Position numbers and translations under genes: made by a program. Under the pieces are notes generated by a model that worked only from the letters and a program-made list of their open reading frames with translations, had not been told where the DNA came from and made no database searches. Below are positions 34,885-44,098 of a stretch of DNA of 64,000 nucleotides, one piece after another. Source of the stretch: Nocardioides zhouii (GTDB lineage Bacteria > Actinomycetota > Actinomycetes > Propionibacteriales > Nocardioidaceae); assembly GCF_004137345.1 (NCBI RefSeq), contig NZ_SDWV01000014.1, positions 1 to 64,000 of the forward strand. The letters are read 5' to 3'. The first letter of the stretch is position 1, and the number at the start of each line of letters is the position of its first letter.

Positions 34885-35691
34885 TCAGCCGTCGAGCGTC
34901 GCCCATTCGCCGCTGCGCTGCTCCATCATCAGCTGCCGCTCGACGTCGGCGAACCCGAGCTTGCGGTAGATCCCGATGGCCTCGCCGTCGGTGTCGGCGA
35001 CGATCACGAGGGTGCGTACGCCGAGCCGGTCGAGGCCGTGCTCACCCGCGGCGTGGACGACCGCAGCAGCCAGGCCCCGGCGGCGGTGGTCGGGGTGCGT
35101 CTCGACGCTCTGGTAGCGCGCCACGCCCTCCTCGGTCACGAAGATCCCGGCCGTCGACACGAGCGTCCCGTCGACGTACGCGCCGAAGCGGGTGCCGCGA
35201 CCGGCGTCGACGAGGCGGCGTTCCTGGGCGTTCTTCTGCCGGGCGAAGGTCATGAAGGCGTCCTCGGACGTCTGCGGGTAGAGCTGCTGGCTCAGCCGGG
35301 CGCGCGCCTCCCAGTCGTCGTCGCCGTCGAGCGCCCGGACCTCCGCCTCGACCTCGCGGGCGGGCTCGAGTGACGACGCCGTGAGCACCGTCGCGACGTC
35401 GACGGTCAGGCCGGCGGCCTCGAAGGCGGCCCGTGCCTCGTCGGTGAGGTCGGCGGTGTCGATGCCGATGCTGACGTGCTCGGCGAGCGGGAACTCGGTG
35501 TGGAACGCGCCGACGACCTCGCGCTCACCTCCGGGCACCGGCGGCCGGGCGAGGAGCAGGAAGTTGCCCCAGAAGTAGGACGGGTTGTCCGGCGAGCGGA
35601 CGACGAGGTGCGTGCCGCGATCCTCGACCACGCTGCCCGAGGAGGTCAGGAGGGCGAGGTCGGTGCGGAATCCGAGGGAGCTCACGTGCAT
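34885..35691 (-). CDS. GNAT family N-acetyltransferase
   Basis: Acyltransferase of 268 residues. The C-terminal half (about 125-268) is a GNAT domain with the acetyl-CoA loop ETHPDHRRRGLAAAVVHAA and the end strand GIYRKLGFADVERQLMM. The N-terminal half (GFRTDLALLTSSG, PDNPSYFWGNFLLL) is a degenerate second GNAT-like domain often seen in this architecture. The acceptor substrate is unknown. ATG 35691 is used. It sits 10 bases after the sterol-carrier gene and 24 bases before the M20 gene, suggesting a three-gene unit. Confidence 0.88.
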   Translation of the reverse strand: MHVSSLGFRTDLALLTSSGSVVEDRGTHLVVRSPDNPSYFWGNFLLLARPPVPGGEREVVGAFHTEFPLAEHVSIGIDTADLTDEARAAFEAAGLTVDVATVLTASSLEPAREVEAEVRALDGDDDWEARARLSQQLYPQTSEDAFMTFARQKNAQERRLVDAGRGTRFGAYVDGTLVSTAGIFVTEEGVARYQSVETHPDHRRRGLAAAVVHAAGEHGLDRLGVRTLVIVADTDGEAIGIYRKLGFADVERQLMMEQRSGEWATLDG

Positions 35692-35701
35692 GGTGCGGAG
35701 G

Positions 35702-36031
35702 CTAGTCCGTCGAGAGCGGGAGGTATGCCGAGAGGTCGGTGCGCTCGCCGCTCGCGAGGACCGCGCCCGAGGCCAGCGCCTCCGCCCAGGTCGTCCGTCC
35801 GGTCGCCACGGCGAGCCACGTCTCGCCGTCGGTCTCGATCACCGCGGGCGGCGTGCCGCGGGTGTGGCGTACGCCCGGCACCACCTGCACGGCGGCGTAC
35901 GGCGGCACGCGGACCTCGACCGACCGACCGGGCGCACGCTCCTCGAGGACCGCGAGGTAGTGCTTGACCAAGGCCTTCGTGTCGGCGGTCGCCAGTGCCT
36001 CAGGGCTCAGGATCTTGAGGCGGGCCGGCAC
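35702..36031 (-). CDS. Sterol carrier-family protein
   Basis: A 109-residue protein of the actinobacterial sterol carrier-like group (MPARLKILSPEALATADT, VRVPPYAAVQVVPG, ETWLAVATGRTTWAEAL, VLASGERTDLSAYLPL). The group shares the SCP2-like fold and is thought to bind hydrophobic molecules; a defined role is not known. In many actinobacteria this gene lies near purF/purM, which agrees with its position here. GTG 36031 is the only plausible start. It is followed after 10 bases by the GNAT gene. Confidence 0.85.
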   Translation of the reverse strand: MPARLKILSPEALATADTKALVKHYLAVLEERAPGRSVEVRVPPYAAVQVVPGVRHTRGTPPAVIETDGETWLAVATGRTTWAEALASGAVLASGERTDLSAYLPLSTD

Positions 36032-36066
36032 CCCTCGAACCTATCCGGCGGTGCCCCCGGCTGCGG

Positions 36067-36960
36067 TCAGGCGATGGCGTCGAGGACGGCGATGCAGGCG
36101 GCCCAGGCCTCGCTGGTCGGGTCGATCACGCCGAAGTGCCCGCCGGTGACCTCGACGAGGGTGGCTTCCGCGCCCGCGGCGGTCGCGGCATCGACGTATG
36201 CCGTGGCCTGCGCGAACGGGACGATGTCGTCGTCGGTCGCGTGCACCGCCCACATCGGCACGTCGAGCGGGACCTGCGCGAGCGGATCTGCCTGTTCGTA
36301 CGCCGCCGGGGCCTCGCCGCCGAGGAACGCCTTGGCGGCATCGGCGCCGAGGCCCTCCGCGACGGCAGTCTGGAGGTCGAGCACGCCCGCCTGGCTGATC
36401 ACGTGGGTGAGGGCCGGGCCGTCGGCCCAGCGGTCGAAGCGCGCGCGGGCGCCCGCCCACGTGGCGAGGTGGCCGCCCGCCGAGTGCCCCAGTGTGATGA
36501 CGGGGCCGGTGGCGTCGGTCGCGACCGCTCCGATGGCCGCGTGGATGTCGTCGAGGGTCTCGGGGAAGCCGCCGCCGTTGCCGACCCGGCGGTACTCCAC
36601 GTTGGCCGCGGTCCAGCCGCGCCCGACGAGGTCCTCGGCCAGTGGGGCGCCGTACTCCGCGCCGTACTCCGCCTTCCAGAAGCCGCCGTGGATGACGACG
36701 ACCAGGCCTCGACTCGTGCCCTCGGGGGTGTGGCGGTCGACCCACTGGCTCGGGTCGTCGCCGTAGGTGATGCGCTCGACGCCGCCACCGCCGGGATCGC
36801 TGGCGGTGGGCGCATCGGGCACGGCGGACTCCTCGGAGCAGGCGCTCATCAGGGCGGACGACATCAGCCCGAGTGCGGGCAGGGCGAGCAGCGTACGACG
36901 GCGCATGACGGGGGTTCGGAGCCGAGCCGCGGATCGCTCGGCGCGCACGACCGGCGTCAC
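36067..36960 (-). CDS. Predicted lipoprotein alpha/beta hydrolase
   Basis: Esterase/peptidase-like hydrolase of 297 residues. An N-terminal Arg-rich stretch and hydrophobic helix end in LMSAC, a near-lipobox, so it is probably tethered outside the membrane. The alpha/beta-hydrolase fold shows the oxyanion motif VIHGGFW near 94, the nucleophile elbow GHSAGG near 175, acid in AVHATDDDIVPF and the catalytic histidine in GGHFG. GTG 36960 has GGAGG and overlaps the ArsR gene stop by 4 bp; the ATG at 36906 lacks a ribosome binding site. Its coupling to the regulator gene suggests co-expression. Confidence 0.85.
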   Translation of the reverse strand: MTPVVRAERSAARLRTPVMRRRTLLALPALGLMSSALMSACSEESAVPDAPTASDPGGGGVERITYGDDPSQWVDRHTPEGTSRGLVVVIHGGFWKAEYGAEYGAPLAEDLVGRGWTAANVEYRRVGNGGGFPETLDDIHAAIGAVATDATGPVITLGHSAGGHLATWAGARARFDRWADGPALTHVISQAGVLDLQTAVAEGLGADAAKAFLGGEAPAAYEQADPLAQVPLDVPMWAVHATDDDIVPFAQATAYVDAATAAGAEATLVEVTGGHFGVIDPTSEAWAACIAVLDAIA

Positions 36961-37529
36961 TCGACGACCGCCTCCGGGAGCGGCTGGAGGATCTGGACGA
37001 GGTGGTAGGTGCGGCGCTTCTCGGCGCGGCCGCGCGTGCGGTCCGACCACGCCTCGACGAGGTCGTCGATCTCCTGGCGCAGCTGGTGGGCCTCGTCGTC
37101 GGTCAGCTTGATCGCGTGGTCGGACGCGGTGAAGACGCCACTCCCCTCTGCCCGGTCGAGGACGAACGTGCGGTCGACCACCTCGTGGAGCCGGGCGAGC
37201 TGGGTGGTGCGGAAGACGTCGACGGCAGCCCGGCCACCGGGTGCGTCCTTGAGCTGGCGGAGGTTCACGGTGAAGCCCTGCGCCGCCGTCGCCTTCCACA
37301 CCCGGTCGCGCTTGTCGCGCGCCTCCTCGGGCGCCTCCTCGACCAGGCCGTACTTCGCGAGCTGGCGCAGGTGGAAGCTCGCCTGGTTGGCCGGGATGCC
37401 GAGCTCGCGAGCCACGTCGGCGGCCCGGATCGGGCCCGACGCGGACAGCTCCTCGAGGATGCGCGTACGCACCGGGTGCGCGATCGCCCGCAGCACTCGG
37501 GGGTCGCTGAGCGGTTGCGGTTCAGGCAT
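36957..37529 (-). CDS. ArsR-type winged-helix regulator
   Basis: Transcription regulator of 190 residues. Residues 8-75 form the ArsR-like helix-turn-helix (RVLRAIAHPVRTRILEEL, AADVARELGIPANQASFHLRQLAKYGLV). The long C-terminal part (about 90-190) is helical and lacks metal-binding cysteines, so a small organic ligand is likelier than a metal. It is divergent from an MFS exporter gene with three TTGCGCA-type sites between them, and its stop overlaps the hydrolase start. It probably represses the exporter and itself. Confidence 0.9.
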   Translation of the reverse strand: MPEPQPLSDPRVLRAIAHPVRTRILEELSASGPIRAADVARELGIPANQASFHLRQLAKYGLVEEAPEEARDKRDRVWKATAAQGFTVNLRQLKDAPGGRAAVDVFRTTQLARLHEVVDRTFVLDRAEGSGVFTASDHAIKLTDDEAHQLRQEIDDLVEAWSDRTRGRAEKRRTYHLVQILQPLPEAVVE

Positions 37530-37547
37530 GGCGCCATCGTACCCGAA

Positions 37548-37583
37548 TTGCGCACGTTCTATTGCGCAACACTACGTGCGCAA
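37548..37583. promoter_or_regulatory. Triple TTGCGCA operator between ArsR-type regulator and MFS gene
   Basis: TTGCGCA at 37548-37554, the palindrome TTGCGCAA at 37562-37569 and TGCGCAA at 37577-37583 are spaced about 14 bases apart. They overlap the expected -35 of the MFS gene; a TATGGT that could be its -10 lies at 37586-37591, only seven bases before the ATG, implying a leaderless mRNA. Confidence 0.65.
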
Positions 37584-37597
37584 CATATGGTGCGGAC

Positions 37598-38848
37598 ATG
37601 CCCGGATACCGCCAGCTCTCCCGCAACCGCGACTTCACCGTCCTCTGGCTCGGGGACACTGTCAGCGAGCTCGGCAGCGCGCTGTCGATGTTCGTCTTCC
37701 CGCTGATCGCCTACGCACTGAGCGGCTCGGCCCTCACCGCGGCCGTCGTCGAGGCGGCGTACCTCGGCGGCCTGTGCGCGACGCTGCTGCCGGCGGGCGT
37801 GCTCGCCGATCGCGTCGACCGCAAGCGGATCATGCTCGTCTCGAGCGCCACCGGCTGCGCGGCGTACACCTCGCTGGCCGTCGCGGGCGCCACCGGCCAC
37901 CTCACGCTCCCCCACCTGGTCGGCGTGGCGCTGGTCGCCGGCGTCGCGGCGGGCGCGTTCAACCCTGCGCAGACCTCAGCGATCCGCTCGGTCGTGGCGA
38001 CCGAGGACCTGCCGACCGCGCTGAGCCAGAACCAGGCCCGCCAGCACGTCGCGTCGCTGCTCGGCGGCCCGCTCGGCGGTGCGTTGTACGCCGTCACGCG
38101 CTGGCTGCCGTTCGCCGTCGACGCGATCTCCTTCGCGATCGCCTGCCTCACCGTGAGCCGGGTGCGCACCGACCTCAGCGCCCCGCAGCGGCGGCACGAA
38201 CCGCTGCGCGACCAGCTCGCCGAGGGGTTCCGATTCATGTGGGGGCGCCCGTTCTTCCGCACCCTGCTGCTCTGGGCCTCGCTCACCAACCTGGTGACCA
38301 ACGCGATCTTCTTCGTGGTGGTGCTCCGGATGGTGCAGGAGGGCGTGCCGGCCGCCCAGATCGGTCTCGTCTCGACCGCTGCCGGCGTCGGCGGGATCAC
38401 CGGCGCGATGCTCGCACCGAGCCTGATCCACCGCATGCCGACCGGTCGACTGACCGTGCTCATCGGCTGGATGTGCTGCCTGCCGCTCGTGCCGCTCGCC
38501 TTCTCGTCGAGCGTGTGGACCGCCTGCGCGAGCACGTTCTTCCTGCTGCTGCTCAACCCGGTCGGCAACGCCGGCATCAGCTCCTACCGGATGGCGGTCA
38601 CTCCCGACCACCTCCAGGGCCGGGTCGGCTCGACCAGCCAGTTCGTCTCGATGTCGGTGATGCCGCTCTCGCCGCTTCTCGGCGGCTACCTCCTCGAGCA
38701 CCAGGGCGGGACCACCGCAGTCTCCGTGCTGGTCGTCGCCACGGCCCTGCTGGCCGTCCTGCTCACCTCGAGCCGGTCGATCCGGTCGGTGCCGCGGCCC
38801 TCGGAGTGGGTGCTCGACGACGCGGCTCAGCCTGCGCTCGCGGCCTGA
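37598..38848 (+). CDS. MFS exporter
   Basis: A 12-helix major facilitator protein of 416 residues, close to enterobactin/multidrug exporter-type MFS. It has SRNRDFTVLWLGDTVSELGSA at the N-terminus, the loop 2-3 motif ADRVDRKRIMLVSS near 68, and FNPAQTSAIRSVV near 120. ATG 37598 was chosen over an in-frame ATG at 37562 because the protein begins MPGYRQLSRN as in relatives and the longer start lies in the operator. It is regulated by the divergent ArsR-type protein in all likelihood. Its 3' end overlaps the convergent WYL gene by 22 bp. Confidence 0.9.
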   Translation: MPGYRQLSRNRDFTVLWLGDTVSELGSALSMFVFPLIAYALSGSALTAAVVEAAYLGGLCATLLPAGVLADRVDRKRIMLVSSATGCAAYTSLAVAGATGHLTLPHLVGVALVAGVAAGAFNPAQTSAIRSVVATEDLPTALSQNQARQHVASLLGGPLGGALYAVTRWLPFAVDAISFAIACLTVSRVRTDLSAPQRRHEPLRDQLAEGFRFMWGRPFFRTLLLWASLTNLVTNAIFFVVVLRMVQEGVPAAQIGLVSTAAGVGGITGAMLAPSLIHRMPTGRLTVLIGWMCCLPLVPLAFSSSVWTACASTFFLLLLNPVGNAGISSYRMAVTPDHLQGRVGSTSQFVSMSVMPLSPLLGGYLLEHQGGTTAVSVLVVATALLAVLLTSSRSIRSVPRPSEWVLDDAAQPALAA

Positions 38849-39792
38849 CCGACGCGGCCGAAGCGCGCGCCCACCTCGGCCACTCGCTCGGCCAGCTCGG
38901 GGGGCGACTCGACCACGAACTCTGCGCCCGACCCGGCCAGCACCATCACCGGCCAGTCGAGATCGTCGACGTTCATCTCGAGCACGCACCCGTCGCCGTC
39001 CGCGGTCACGGTCCCCCACCGGCCGACCTGGGCGGCGAGGTCGTCGGCCGCCATCGCCAACCGTGCGCGTACGGCGTAGCGCTGGGGCATCCGGCGGATG
39101 CCCTGCTGCACGAAGGCGAGGGCGTCGGCGGCGGGCAGCTCGCGGGCCCGGAACCGCTGGCCGGTCGGCTCCGGCGCGGAGATCCGGTCGAGGCGGAAGC
39201 TGCGCCAGTCCATCCGGTCGCGGTCCCAGGCGACGAGGTACCACCGGCGCCCGAGGCTCACCAGGCGGAGCGGCTCGACCCGGCGGTGAGTGACGTCGGC
39301 CTCGCGCGCGGTGTAGTCGAACCGGAGCAGCTCGCTGTCGCGGCAGGCCTGGGCGAGCGTGGTCAGCACGGCGGCGTCGAAGACCGGCGCGCCCTCCCAC
39401 GGCCCGGGCGACTCGGTCTGGCTGGCGACCGCGTCCATCTGCCGGCGCAGCCGCGGCGGCATAAGCGACAGCACCTTGGAGAGGGCCCGCACGGACCAGT
39501 CGTCCATCCCGGCGACCGCCCCGGCGGCCGCCGTACGCAGGCCGACGGCGATCGCGACCGCCTCCTCGTCCTCGAGCAGGATCGGCGGCAGCGAGCCACC
39601 GGCTCGCAGCTGGTAGCCGCCGGCGGAGCCGCGCACCGCGTCGACGGTGTAGCCGAGCTCGCGCAGCCGGTCGACGTCGCGGCGCAGCGTGCGCGGGCTG
39701 ACGTCCAGCCGGTCGGACAGCTCCGGACCCGGCCAGTAGCGGTGGGTCTGGAGCAGGGACAGCAGCCGCAGCATCCGCTCGCTCGTGCTCAT
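38827..39792 (-). CDS. YafY-type WYL-domain transcription regulator
   Basis: Regulator of 321 residues. The N-terminal DeoR-like helix-turn-helix (ERMLRLLSLLQTHRYWPGPEL, VSPRTLRRDVDRLRELGY) is followed by the WYL domain, which reads RRWYLVAWDRDRMDWRSFRLDRI near 200, and a WCX-like C-terminus. WYL proteins sense small molecules or nucleic acid fragments. ATG 39792 is preferred over an in-frame start at 39834. It is divergent from a DrrAB-like ABC exporter, with a perfect palindrome in the gap, so it most likely controls that exporter. Confidence 0.93.
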   Translation of the reverse strand: MSTSERMLRLLSLLQTHRYWPGPELSDRLDVSPRTLRRDVDRLRELGYTVDAVRGSAGGYQLRAGGSLPPILLEDEEAVAIAVGLRTAAAGAVAGMDDWSVRALSKVLSLMPPRLRRQMDAVASQTESPGPWEGAPVFDAAVLTTLAQACRDSELLRFDYTAREADVTHRRVEPLRLVSLGRRWYLVAWDRDRMDWRSFRLDRISAPEPTGQRFRARELPAADALAFVQQGIRRMPQRYAVRARLAMAADDLAAQVGRWGTVTADGDGCVLEMNVDDLDWPVMVLAGSGAEFVVESPPELAERVAEVGARFGRVGQAASAG

Positions 39793-39811
39793 GTCTCCAA
39801 GAATATTCGCA

Positions 39812-39834
39812 ATGCGGTCAGAAAGTGACCGCAT
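39812..39834. promoter_or_regulatory. 9-bp palindromic operator between WYL regulator and ABC exporter
   Basis: ATGCGGTCA, a five-base spacer and TGACCGCAT form a perfect inverted repeat in the 62-base divergent gap. It overlaps the region where the -35 of the exporter would lie; TAGCAT at 39842-39847 is a candidate -10 for a nearly leaderless mRNA. Confidence 0.7.
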
Positions 39835-39854
39835 GGGTTCCTAGCATGGCTGTC

Positions 39855-40898
39855 ATGACCATCAACCACCGCCAGAACACCACCGGACCGGCGATCGTGA
39901 CCCGTGGCCTGACCCGCCACTTCACCTCGCGCAAGCAGACCGTCGAGGCCGTCCAGGGCCTCGACCTCGAGATCGGGCAGGGCGAGCTGGTCGCCTTCCT
40001 CGGCCCCAACGGGGCCGGCAAGTCGACCACGCTGCGCATGCTCACCACCCTCATCCCGCCCACGTCCGGCTCGGCGAGCGTCGCCGGGCACGACGTGGTG
40101 ACCGGCCAGCGCGACGTACGCCAGGCGATCGGCTTCGTCGGCCAGGGCAACGGCGCCGGGCACCGCCAGCTCGGCCGCGACGAGCTGATCAGCCAGGGAC
40201 GGGCGCACGGGCTGTCCCGGGCCGATGCCCACCGTCGCGCCGGCGAGCTGATCGACGACCTCGACCTCGGCGCCGTGGCCGACCGCAAGGTCTCCTCGCT
40301 GTCGGGCGGGCAGCGGCGCCGGCTCGACATCGCGATGGGGCTCGTGCACCTGCCTCGGGTGCTCTTCCTCGACGAGCCGTCGACCGGCCTCGACCCGCAG
40401 AACCGGATCAACCTCCAGGAGCTCATCCAGCGGCTGCACGCCGAGAGCGGCAGCACGGTCGTGCTCACGACCCACTACCTCGAGGAGGCCGACGCCCTCG
40501 CCGGCCGCGTGATCGTGGTCGACCACGGCCGCGTCATCGCGGACGACTCGGCAGCCCGGCTGAAGAGCGGCCTCGGCGACCTCGTGCGGCTGTCGTACGA
40601 CGACCCGGCACCGCTCGCGCGCGCCGCGGCCCGGCTGGAGCGGGTGCCCGACGCCCGCGTCGAGGTCTCCGACGACACCGTCGACCTGCGGGTCAAGGAC
40701 GGCTCCGCGATGATCGGCGAGCTGCTCGCCGACCTGGCCGCGGACGGCGTACCCCCGGCGCGGATCGAGGTCGCCCGGCCGACCCTCGACGACGTCTTCC
40801 TCGACCTGACCGGCCGCAGCCTGCGCGAGACGCAGCAGACGGCATCCACCGACACCGAGGCCGCCACCAACCAGACCCAGAGCGAGGTCGCAGCATGA
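39855..40898 (+). CDS. DrrA-like ABC exporter ATP-binding protein
   Basis: ATPase of a daunorubicin-resistance-type (DrrAB) efflux pump. The 347-residue protein has Walker A GPNGAGKST near residue 45, the signature LSGGQRRRLDIAMG near 145, Walker B VLFLDEPSTGLDP and H-loop TTHYLEEAD. The C-terminal PTLDDVFLDLTGR is the motif specific to DrrA-type proteins. ATG 39855 or 39846 could start it. It is followed by its permease with a 4-bp overlap. The exported compound is unknown, and the divergent WYL protein probably senses it. Confidence 0.94.
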   Translation: MTINHRQNTTGPAIVTRGLTRHFTSRKQTVEAVQGLDLEIGQGELVAFLGPNGAGKSTTLRMLTTLIPPTSGSASVAGHDVVTGQRDVRQAIGFVGQGNGAGHRQLGRDELISQGRAHGLSRADAHRRAGELIDDLDLGAVADRKVSSLSGGQRRRLDIAMGLVHLPRVLFLDEPSTGLDPQNRINLQELIQRLHAESGSTVVLTTHYLEEADALAGRVIVVDHGRVIADDSAARLKSGLGDLVRLSYDDPAPLARAAARLERVPDARVEVSDDTVDLRVKDGSAMIGELLADLAADGVPPARIEVARPTLDDVFLDLTGRSLRETQQTASTDTEAATNQTQSEVAA

Positions 40899-41644
40899 GC
40901 ACATTCGTTTCCGACACCGTCAACGTGATGAACCGCGAGCTCAAGCCGGTCTGGCGCGAGCCGATGGCCGTGATCTTCGCGATGATCCAGCCGCTGGTCT
41001 TCCTCGGCCTCTTCGCGCCCCTCCTCCCGGAGATGGCGACGGGTGGGTCGGCGCTGCAGTGGTTCGTGCCCGGCATCGTGGCGATGACCGCCCTGATGGG
41101 CGCGTCGTTCACCGGCTCCAACCTGATGGAGGAGATGCAGTCGGGCTCGCACGAGCGCCAGCTCGTCTCGCCGCTGGGCCGGCCCGCGCTGCTGGTCGGT
41201 CGCGCCCTCAAGGAGGTCGTGCCGATGCTCATGCAGGTCGCGATCATCGTCGCGGTCGTGACGCCGTTCAGCTTCGACCTGCACCTCGGCGGCGTGCTGG
41301 CCGCGGCGCTGGTGCTCTCGCTCTTCAGCATCGGCGTGGGTGCGCTGTCGTTCGCGCTCGCGCTGGCGTCGAAGGGCCAGGACTGGATGTTCTGGACAGT
41401 CCAGCAGACGCTGCTGTTCCCCGCGCTTCTCACCGCCGGCGTGCTGCTGCCGATGGACGGCGCGCCCCGCTGGCTCGAGGTCGTCTCGATGCTCAACCCG
41501 ATGACGTACGTCGTCGACGCGACGCGCGCGCTGTTCGCCGGCACCTACCCGGCCGACGTCGTGGCGCAGAGTGTCGCCGGCGCGGCCCTCACCGCCGCGC
41601 TCGGGCTCCTGGTCGGCGTACGCGCGATGCGCCGCTCGAGCTGA
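40895..41644 (+). CDS. DrrB-like ABC exporter permease
   Basis: ABC-2 type membrane subunit of 249 residues with six predicted helices. The N-terminal DTVNVMNRELKPVWREP segment precedes the first helix, and the conserved ABC-2 loop SGSHERQLVSPLGRPALLVGRALKE lies near 85-110. The last helices follow LNPMTYVVDATRALFAG, also conserved in DrrB proteins. ATG 40895 overlaps the ATPase stop (ATGA). It completes the two-gene exporter, and two strong palindromes follow in the convergent gap before purL. Confidence 0.94.
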   Translation: MSTFVSDTVNVMNRELKPVWREPMAVIFAMIQPLVFLGLFAPLLPEMATGGSALQWFVPGIVAMTALMGASFTGSNLMEEMQSGSHERQLVSPLGRPALLVGRALKEVVPMLMQVAIIVAVVTPFSFDLHLGGVLAAALVLSLFSIGVGALSFALALASKGQDWMFWTVQQTLLFPALLTAGVLLPMDGAPRWLEVVSMLNPMTYVVDATRALFAGTYPADVVAQSVAGAALTAALGLLVGVRAMRRSS

Positions 41645-41662
41645 GGCCGGACTTCCATAGCC

Positions 41663-41708
41663 AAACTGGAGCCTCCACCGCGAAGTTTCGGGGTGGAGGC
41701 TCCAGTTT
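41663..41708. terminator. Bidirectional terminator hairpin (17-bp stem)
   Basis: AAACTGGAGCCTCCACC and its exact reverse complement flank a 12-base loop. The arms end in AAA/TTT, giving a short U-run in both directions, so it can serve both the ABC exporter and the convergent purL gene. Confidence 0.85.
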
Positions 41709-41724
41709 CCCCGGGTACCCGGGG
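41709..41724. repeat. 16-bp perfect palindrome next to the terminator
   Basis: CCCCGGGTACCCGGGG abuts the terminator hairpin without a gap. As RNA it would form a second, loopless or tight stem; as DNA it is a symmetrical site. It may simply extend the terminator. Confidence 0.6.
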
Positions 41725-41756
41725 ATCGCAACGAGGGAGGGGCGGACCGCCCAAGC

Positions 41757-44069
41757 TCAGGCTCCGAGGACCGCCGGGAGGGTCGCCTGCCAGGCGGCCT
41801 TCGCCTCGGCGACCGGGAGGTCGAAGACGCCCTCGACGGAGATCGAGTCGCCGCCGGTGCGGCCGAGCGGGGTGAGGGGTACGCCGTAGCGCTCGGCGAG
41901 TGCGACGAGGGCGTCGGCCCGGTCGTCGGTCACCGTCACGATCGCGCGGGCGGTCGACTCCGAGAACAGCGCGATGAAGGCGTCGTCAGCCACCGAGGCC
42001 AGCGAGACCGAGACGCCGATGCCGCGGCCGAAGGTCGACTCGGCCAGCGCCTGGGCCAGCCCGCCGTCGGACAGGTCGTGGGCACTCGTCACGACGCCGT
42101 CGCGGGAGGCGTCCTGCAGCAGCGAGGCGAGGGCCTGCTCGGCCGCGAGGTCCACCTTCGGCGGGAGTCCGCCGAGGTGGCCGTGCACGACGTGCGCCCA
42201 CTCCGACCCGGACAGCTCCTCGCGGGTCTCGCCGAGGAGGAAGACCCGCTCGCCCTCGTCGCCGAACCCGGTCGGCGTACGCCGGGTGACGTCCTCGATG
42301 ACGCCGAGCACGGCCACCACCGGGGTCGGCAGGATCGCGGTCTCGCCGGTCTGGTTGTAGAGGCTGACGTTGCCGCCCGTGACCGGGATGCCGAGCTCGA
42401 GGCAGGCGTCCTTGAGGCCGCGGCAGGCCTCGGCGAACTGCCACATCACGTCGGGGTCCTCGGGCGAGCCGAAGTTGAGGCAGTCGGACACCGCGAGCGG
42501 TCGGGCGCCGCCGGTGGCGACGTTGCGGAACGACTCGGCCAGCGCGAGCTGGGCGCCGGCGTACGGGTCGAGCTTGGCGAAGCGGCCGTTGCAGTCGGTC
42601 GAGACCGAGACGCCGAGGTTGGTCTCCGCGTCGACGCGCACCATCCCGGAGTCGGCCGGCTGGGCGAGGACGGTGTTGCCCTGCACGTAGCGGTCGTACT
42701 GGTCCGTGACCCATGACTTGTCGCACAGGTTCGGCGAGGCGACGAGCTGCAGCAGGGTGTCGCGCAGCTCGGGACCCGACGCCGGCCGCGGCAGCACCTC
42801 GGCACCGTCGGCCTGGAGCGCGTCCTGCCAGTCGGGTCGGGCGTACGGGCGGTGGTAGGTCGGGCCGTCGTGCGCCACGGAGCGCGGGGGTACGTCGACG
42901 ACGCGCTCACCGTGCCAGTCGATGTGCAGCCGCCCGGTGTCGGTGACCTCGCCGACGACGACCGCCTCGACGTCCCACTTCTCGCAGATCGCCATGAATG
43001 CGTCGATGTCGGCGGGCTCGACGACCGCCATCATCCGCTCCTGCGACTCGCTCATGAGGATCTCCTCCGGGCGGAGCGTGGAGTCGCGGAGAGGCACCCG
43101 GTCGAGGTCGACGTGCATGCCGCCGTCGCCGGCCGAGGCGAGCTCGGAGGTCGCACACGAGAGCCCGGCACCGCCGAGGTCCTGGATGCCGGCGACCACG
43201 CGCGCCGCGAACAGCTCGAGCGTGCACTCGATGAGCAGCTTCTCCATGAAGGGGTCGCCGACCTGGACGCTCGGTCGCTTGGCCGGGCCACCCGCGTCGA
43301 AGGTCTCGCTCGCCAGGACCGAGACCCCGCCGATGCCGTCGCCACCGGTGCGCGCGCCGTAGAGCACGACCTGGTTGCCGGTGCCGGTCGCGTTGGCGAG
43401 GTGCAGGTCCTCGTGACGCAGCACGCCGACGCACAGCGCGTTGACCAACGGGTTGCCGGCATAGGTCTCGTCGAAGACCACCTCGCCGCCGATGTTGGGC
43501 AGGCCGAGGCAGTTGCCGTAGCCGCCGACGCCGGCCACGATCCCCGGCAGCACGCGAGCGGTGTCCAGGGCATCGAGCGGGCCGAAGCGCAGCGGGTCCA
43601 TCACCGCCACTGGCCGGGCGCCCATCGCGAGGATGTCGCGGACGATGCCGCCGACCCCGGTGGCCGCGCCCTGGTAGGGCTCGACGAACGACGGGTGGTT
43701 GTGGCTCTCGACCTTGAACGTGACGGCGTAGCCCTGACCGATGTCGAGGACGCCGGCGTTCTCGCCGATGCCGGCCAGCGTCTTGCCGATCGGCGTCTCC
43801 TGCGGGATCTCGCTGAACTGCTTGAGGTGCACCTTGGTCGACTTGTAGGAGCAGTGCTCGCTCCACATCACCGAGTACATCGCCAGCTCCGAGCTGGTCG
43901 GGCGGCGGCCGAGGATCTCGCGGATCCGGGCGTACTCGTCCGCCTTCAGGCCCAGCTCGGCCCACGGCTGCTCGCGCTCCGCGTCGGTCGCGGCACCCGC
44001 GACCGTGTCGAGGGTGCCGGAGGCGCCTGAGGTGGTGGATGCGGACCGGTGGACGCTCGTCTCGGGCAC
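41757..44069 (-). CDS. purL: Phosphoribosylformylglycinamidine synthase subunit PurL
   Basis: ATP-dependent synthetase subunit of FGAM synthase, step four of purine synthesis; it needs PurQ (glutaminase) and PurS, both encoded 7-10 kb to the right. The 770-residue small-type PurL has [19 protein letters not shown] near 68, the ATP site [24 protein letters not shown] near 115 and [12 protein letters not shown] near 560. GTG 44069 gives an N-terminal extension of about 30 low-complexity residues before [14 protein letters not shown], where most relatives begin to align. It lies alone among exporter genes. Confidence 0.97.
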   Translation of the reverse strand: MPETSVHRSASTTSGASGTLDTVAGAATDAEREQPWAELGLKADEYARIREILGRRPTSSELAMYSVMWSEHCSYKSTKVHLKQFSEIPQETPIGKTLAGIGENAGVLDIGQGYAVTFKVESHNHPSFVEPYQGAATGVGGIVRDILAMGARPVAVMDPLRFGPLDALDTARVLPGIVAGVGGYGNCLGLPNIGGEVVFDETYAGNPLVNALCVGVLRHEDLHLANATGTGNQVVLYGARTGGDGIGGVSVLASETFDAGGPAKRPSVQVGDPFMEKLLIECTLELFAARVVAGIQDLGGAGLSCATSELASAGDGGMHVDLDRVPLRDSTLRPEEILMSESQERMMAVVEPADIDAFMAICEKWDVEAVVVGEVTDTGRLHIDWHGERVVDVPPRSVAHDGPTYHRPYARPDWQDALQADGAEVLPRPASGPELRDTLLQLVASPNLCDKSWVTDQYDRYVQGNTVLAQPADSGMVRVDAETNLGVSVSTDCNGRFAKLDPYAGAQLALAESFRNVATGGARPLAVSDCLNFGSPEDPDVMWQFAEACRGLKDACLELGIPVTGGNVSLYNQTGETAILPTPVVAVLGVIEDVTRRTPTGFGDEGERVFLLGETREELSGSEWAHVVHGHLGGLPPKVDLAAEQALASLLQDASRDGVVTSAHDLSDGGLAQALAESTFGRGIGVSVSLASVADDAFIALFSESTARAIVTVTDDRADALVALAERYGVPLTPLGRTGGDSISVEGVFDLPVAEAKAAWQATLPAVLGA

Positions 44070-44098
44070 GGCGCCAATCTACCGGCGCCGGCGCGCGG

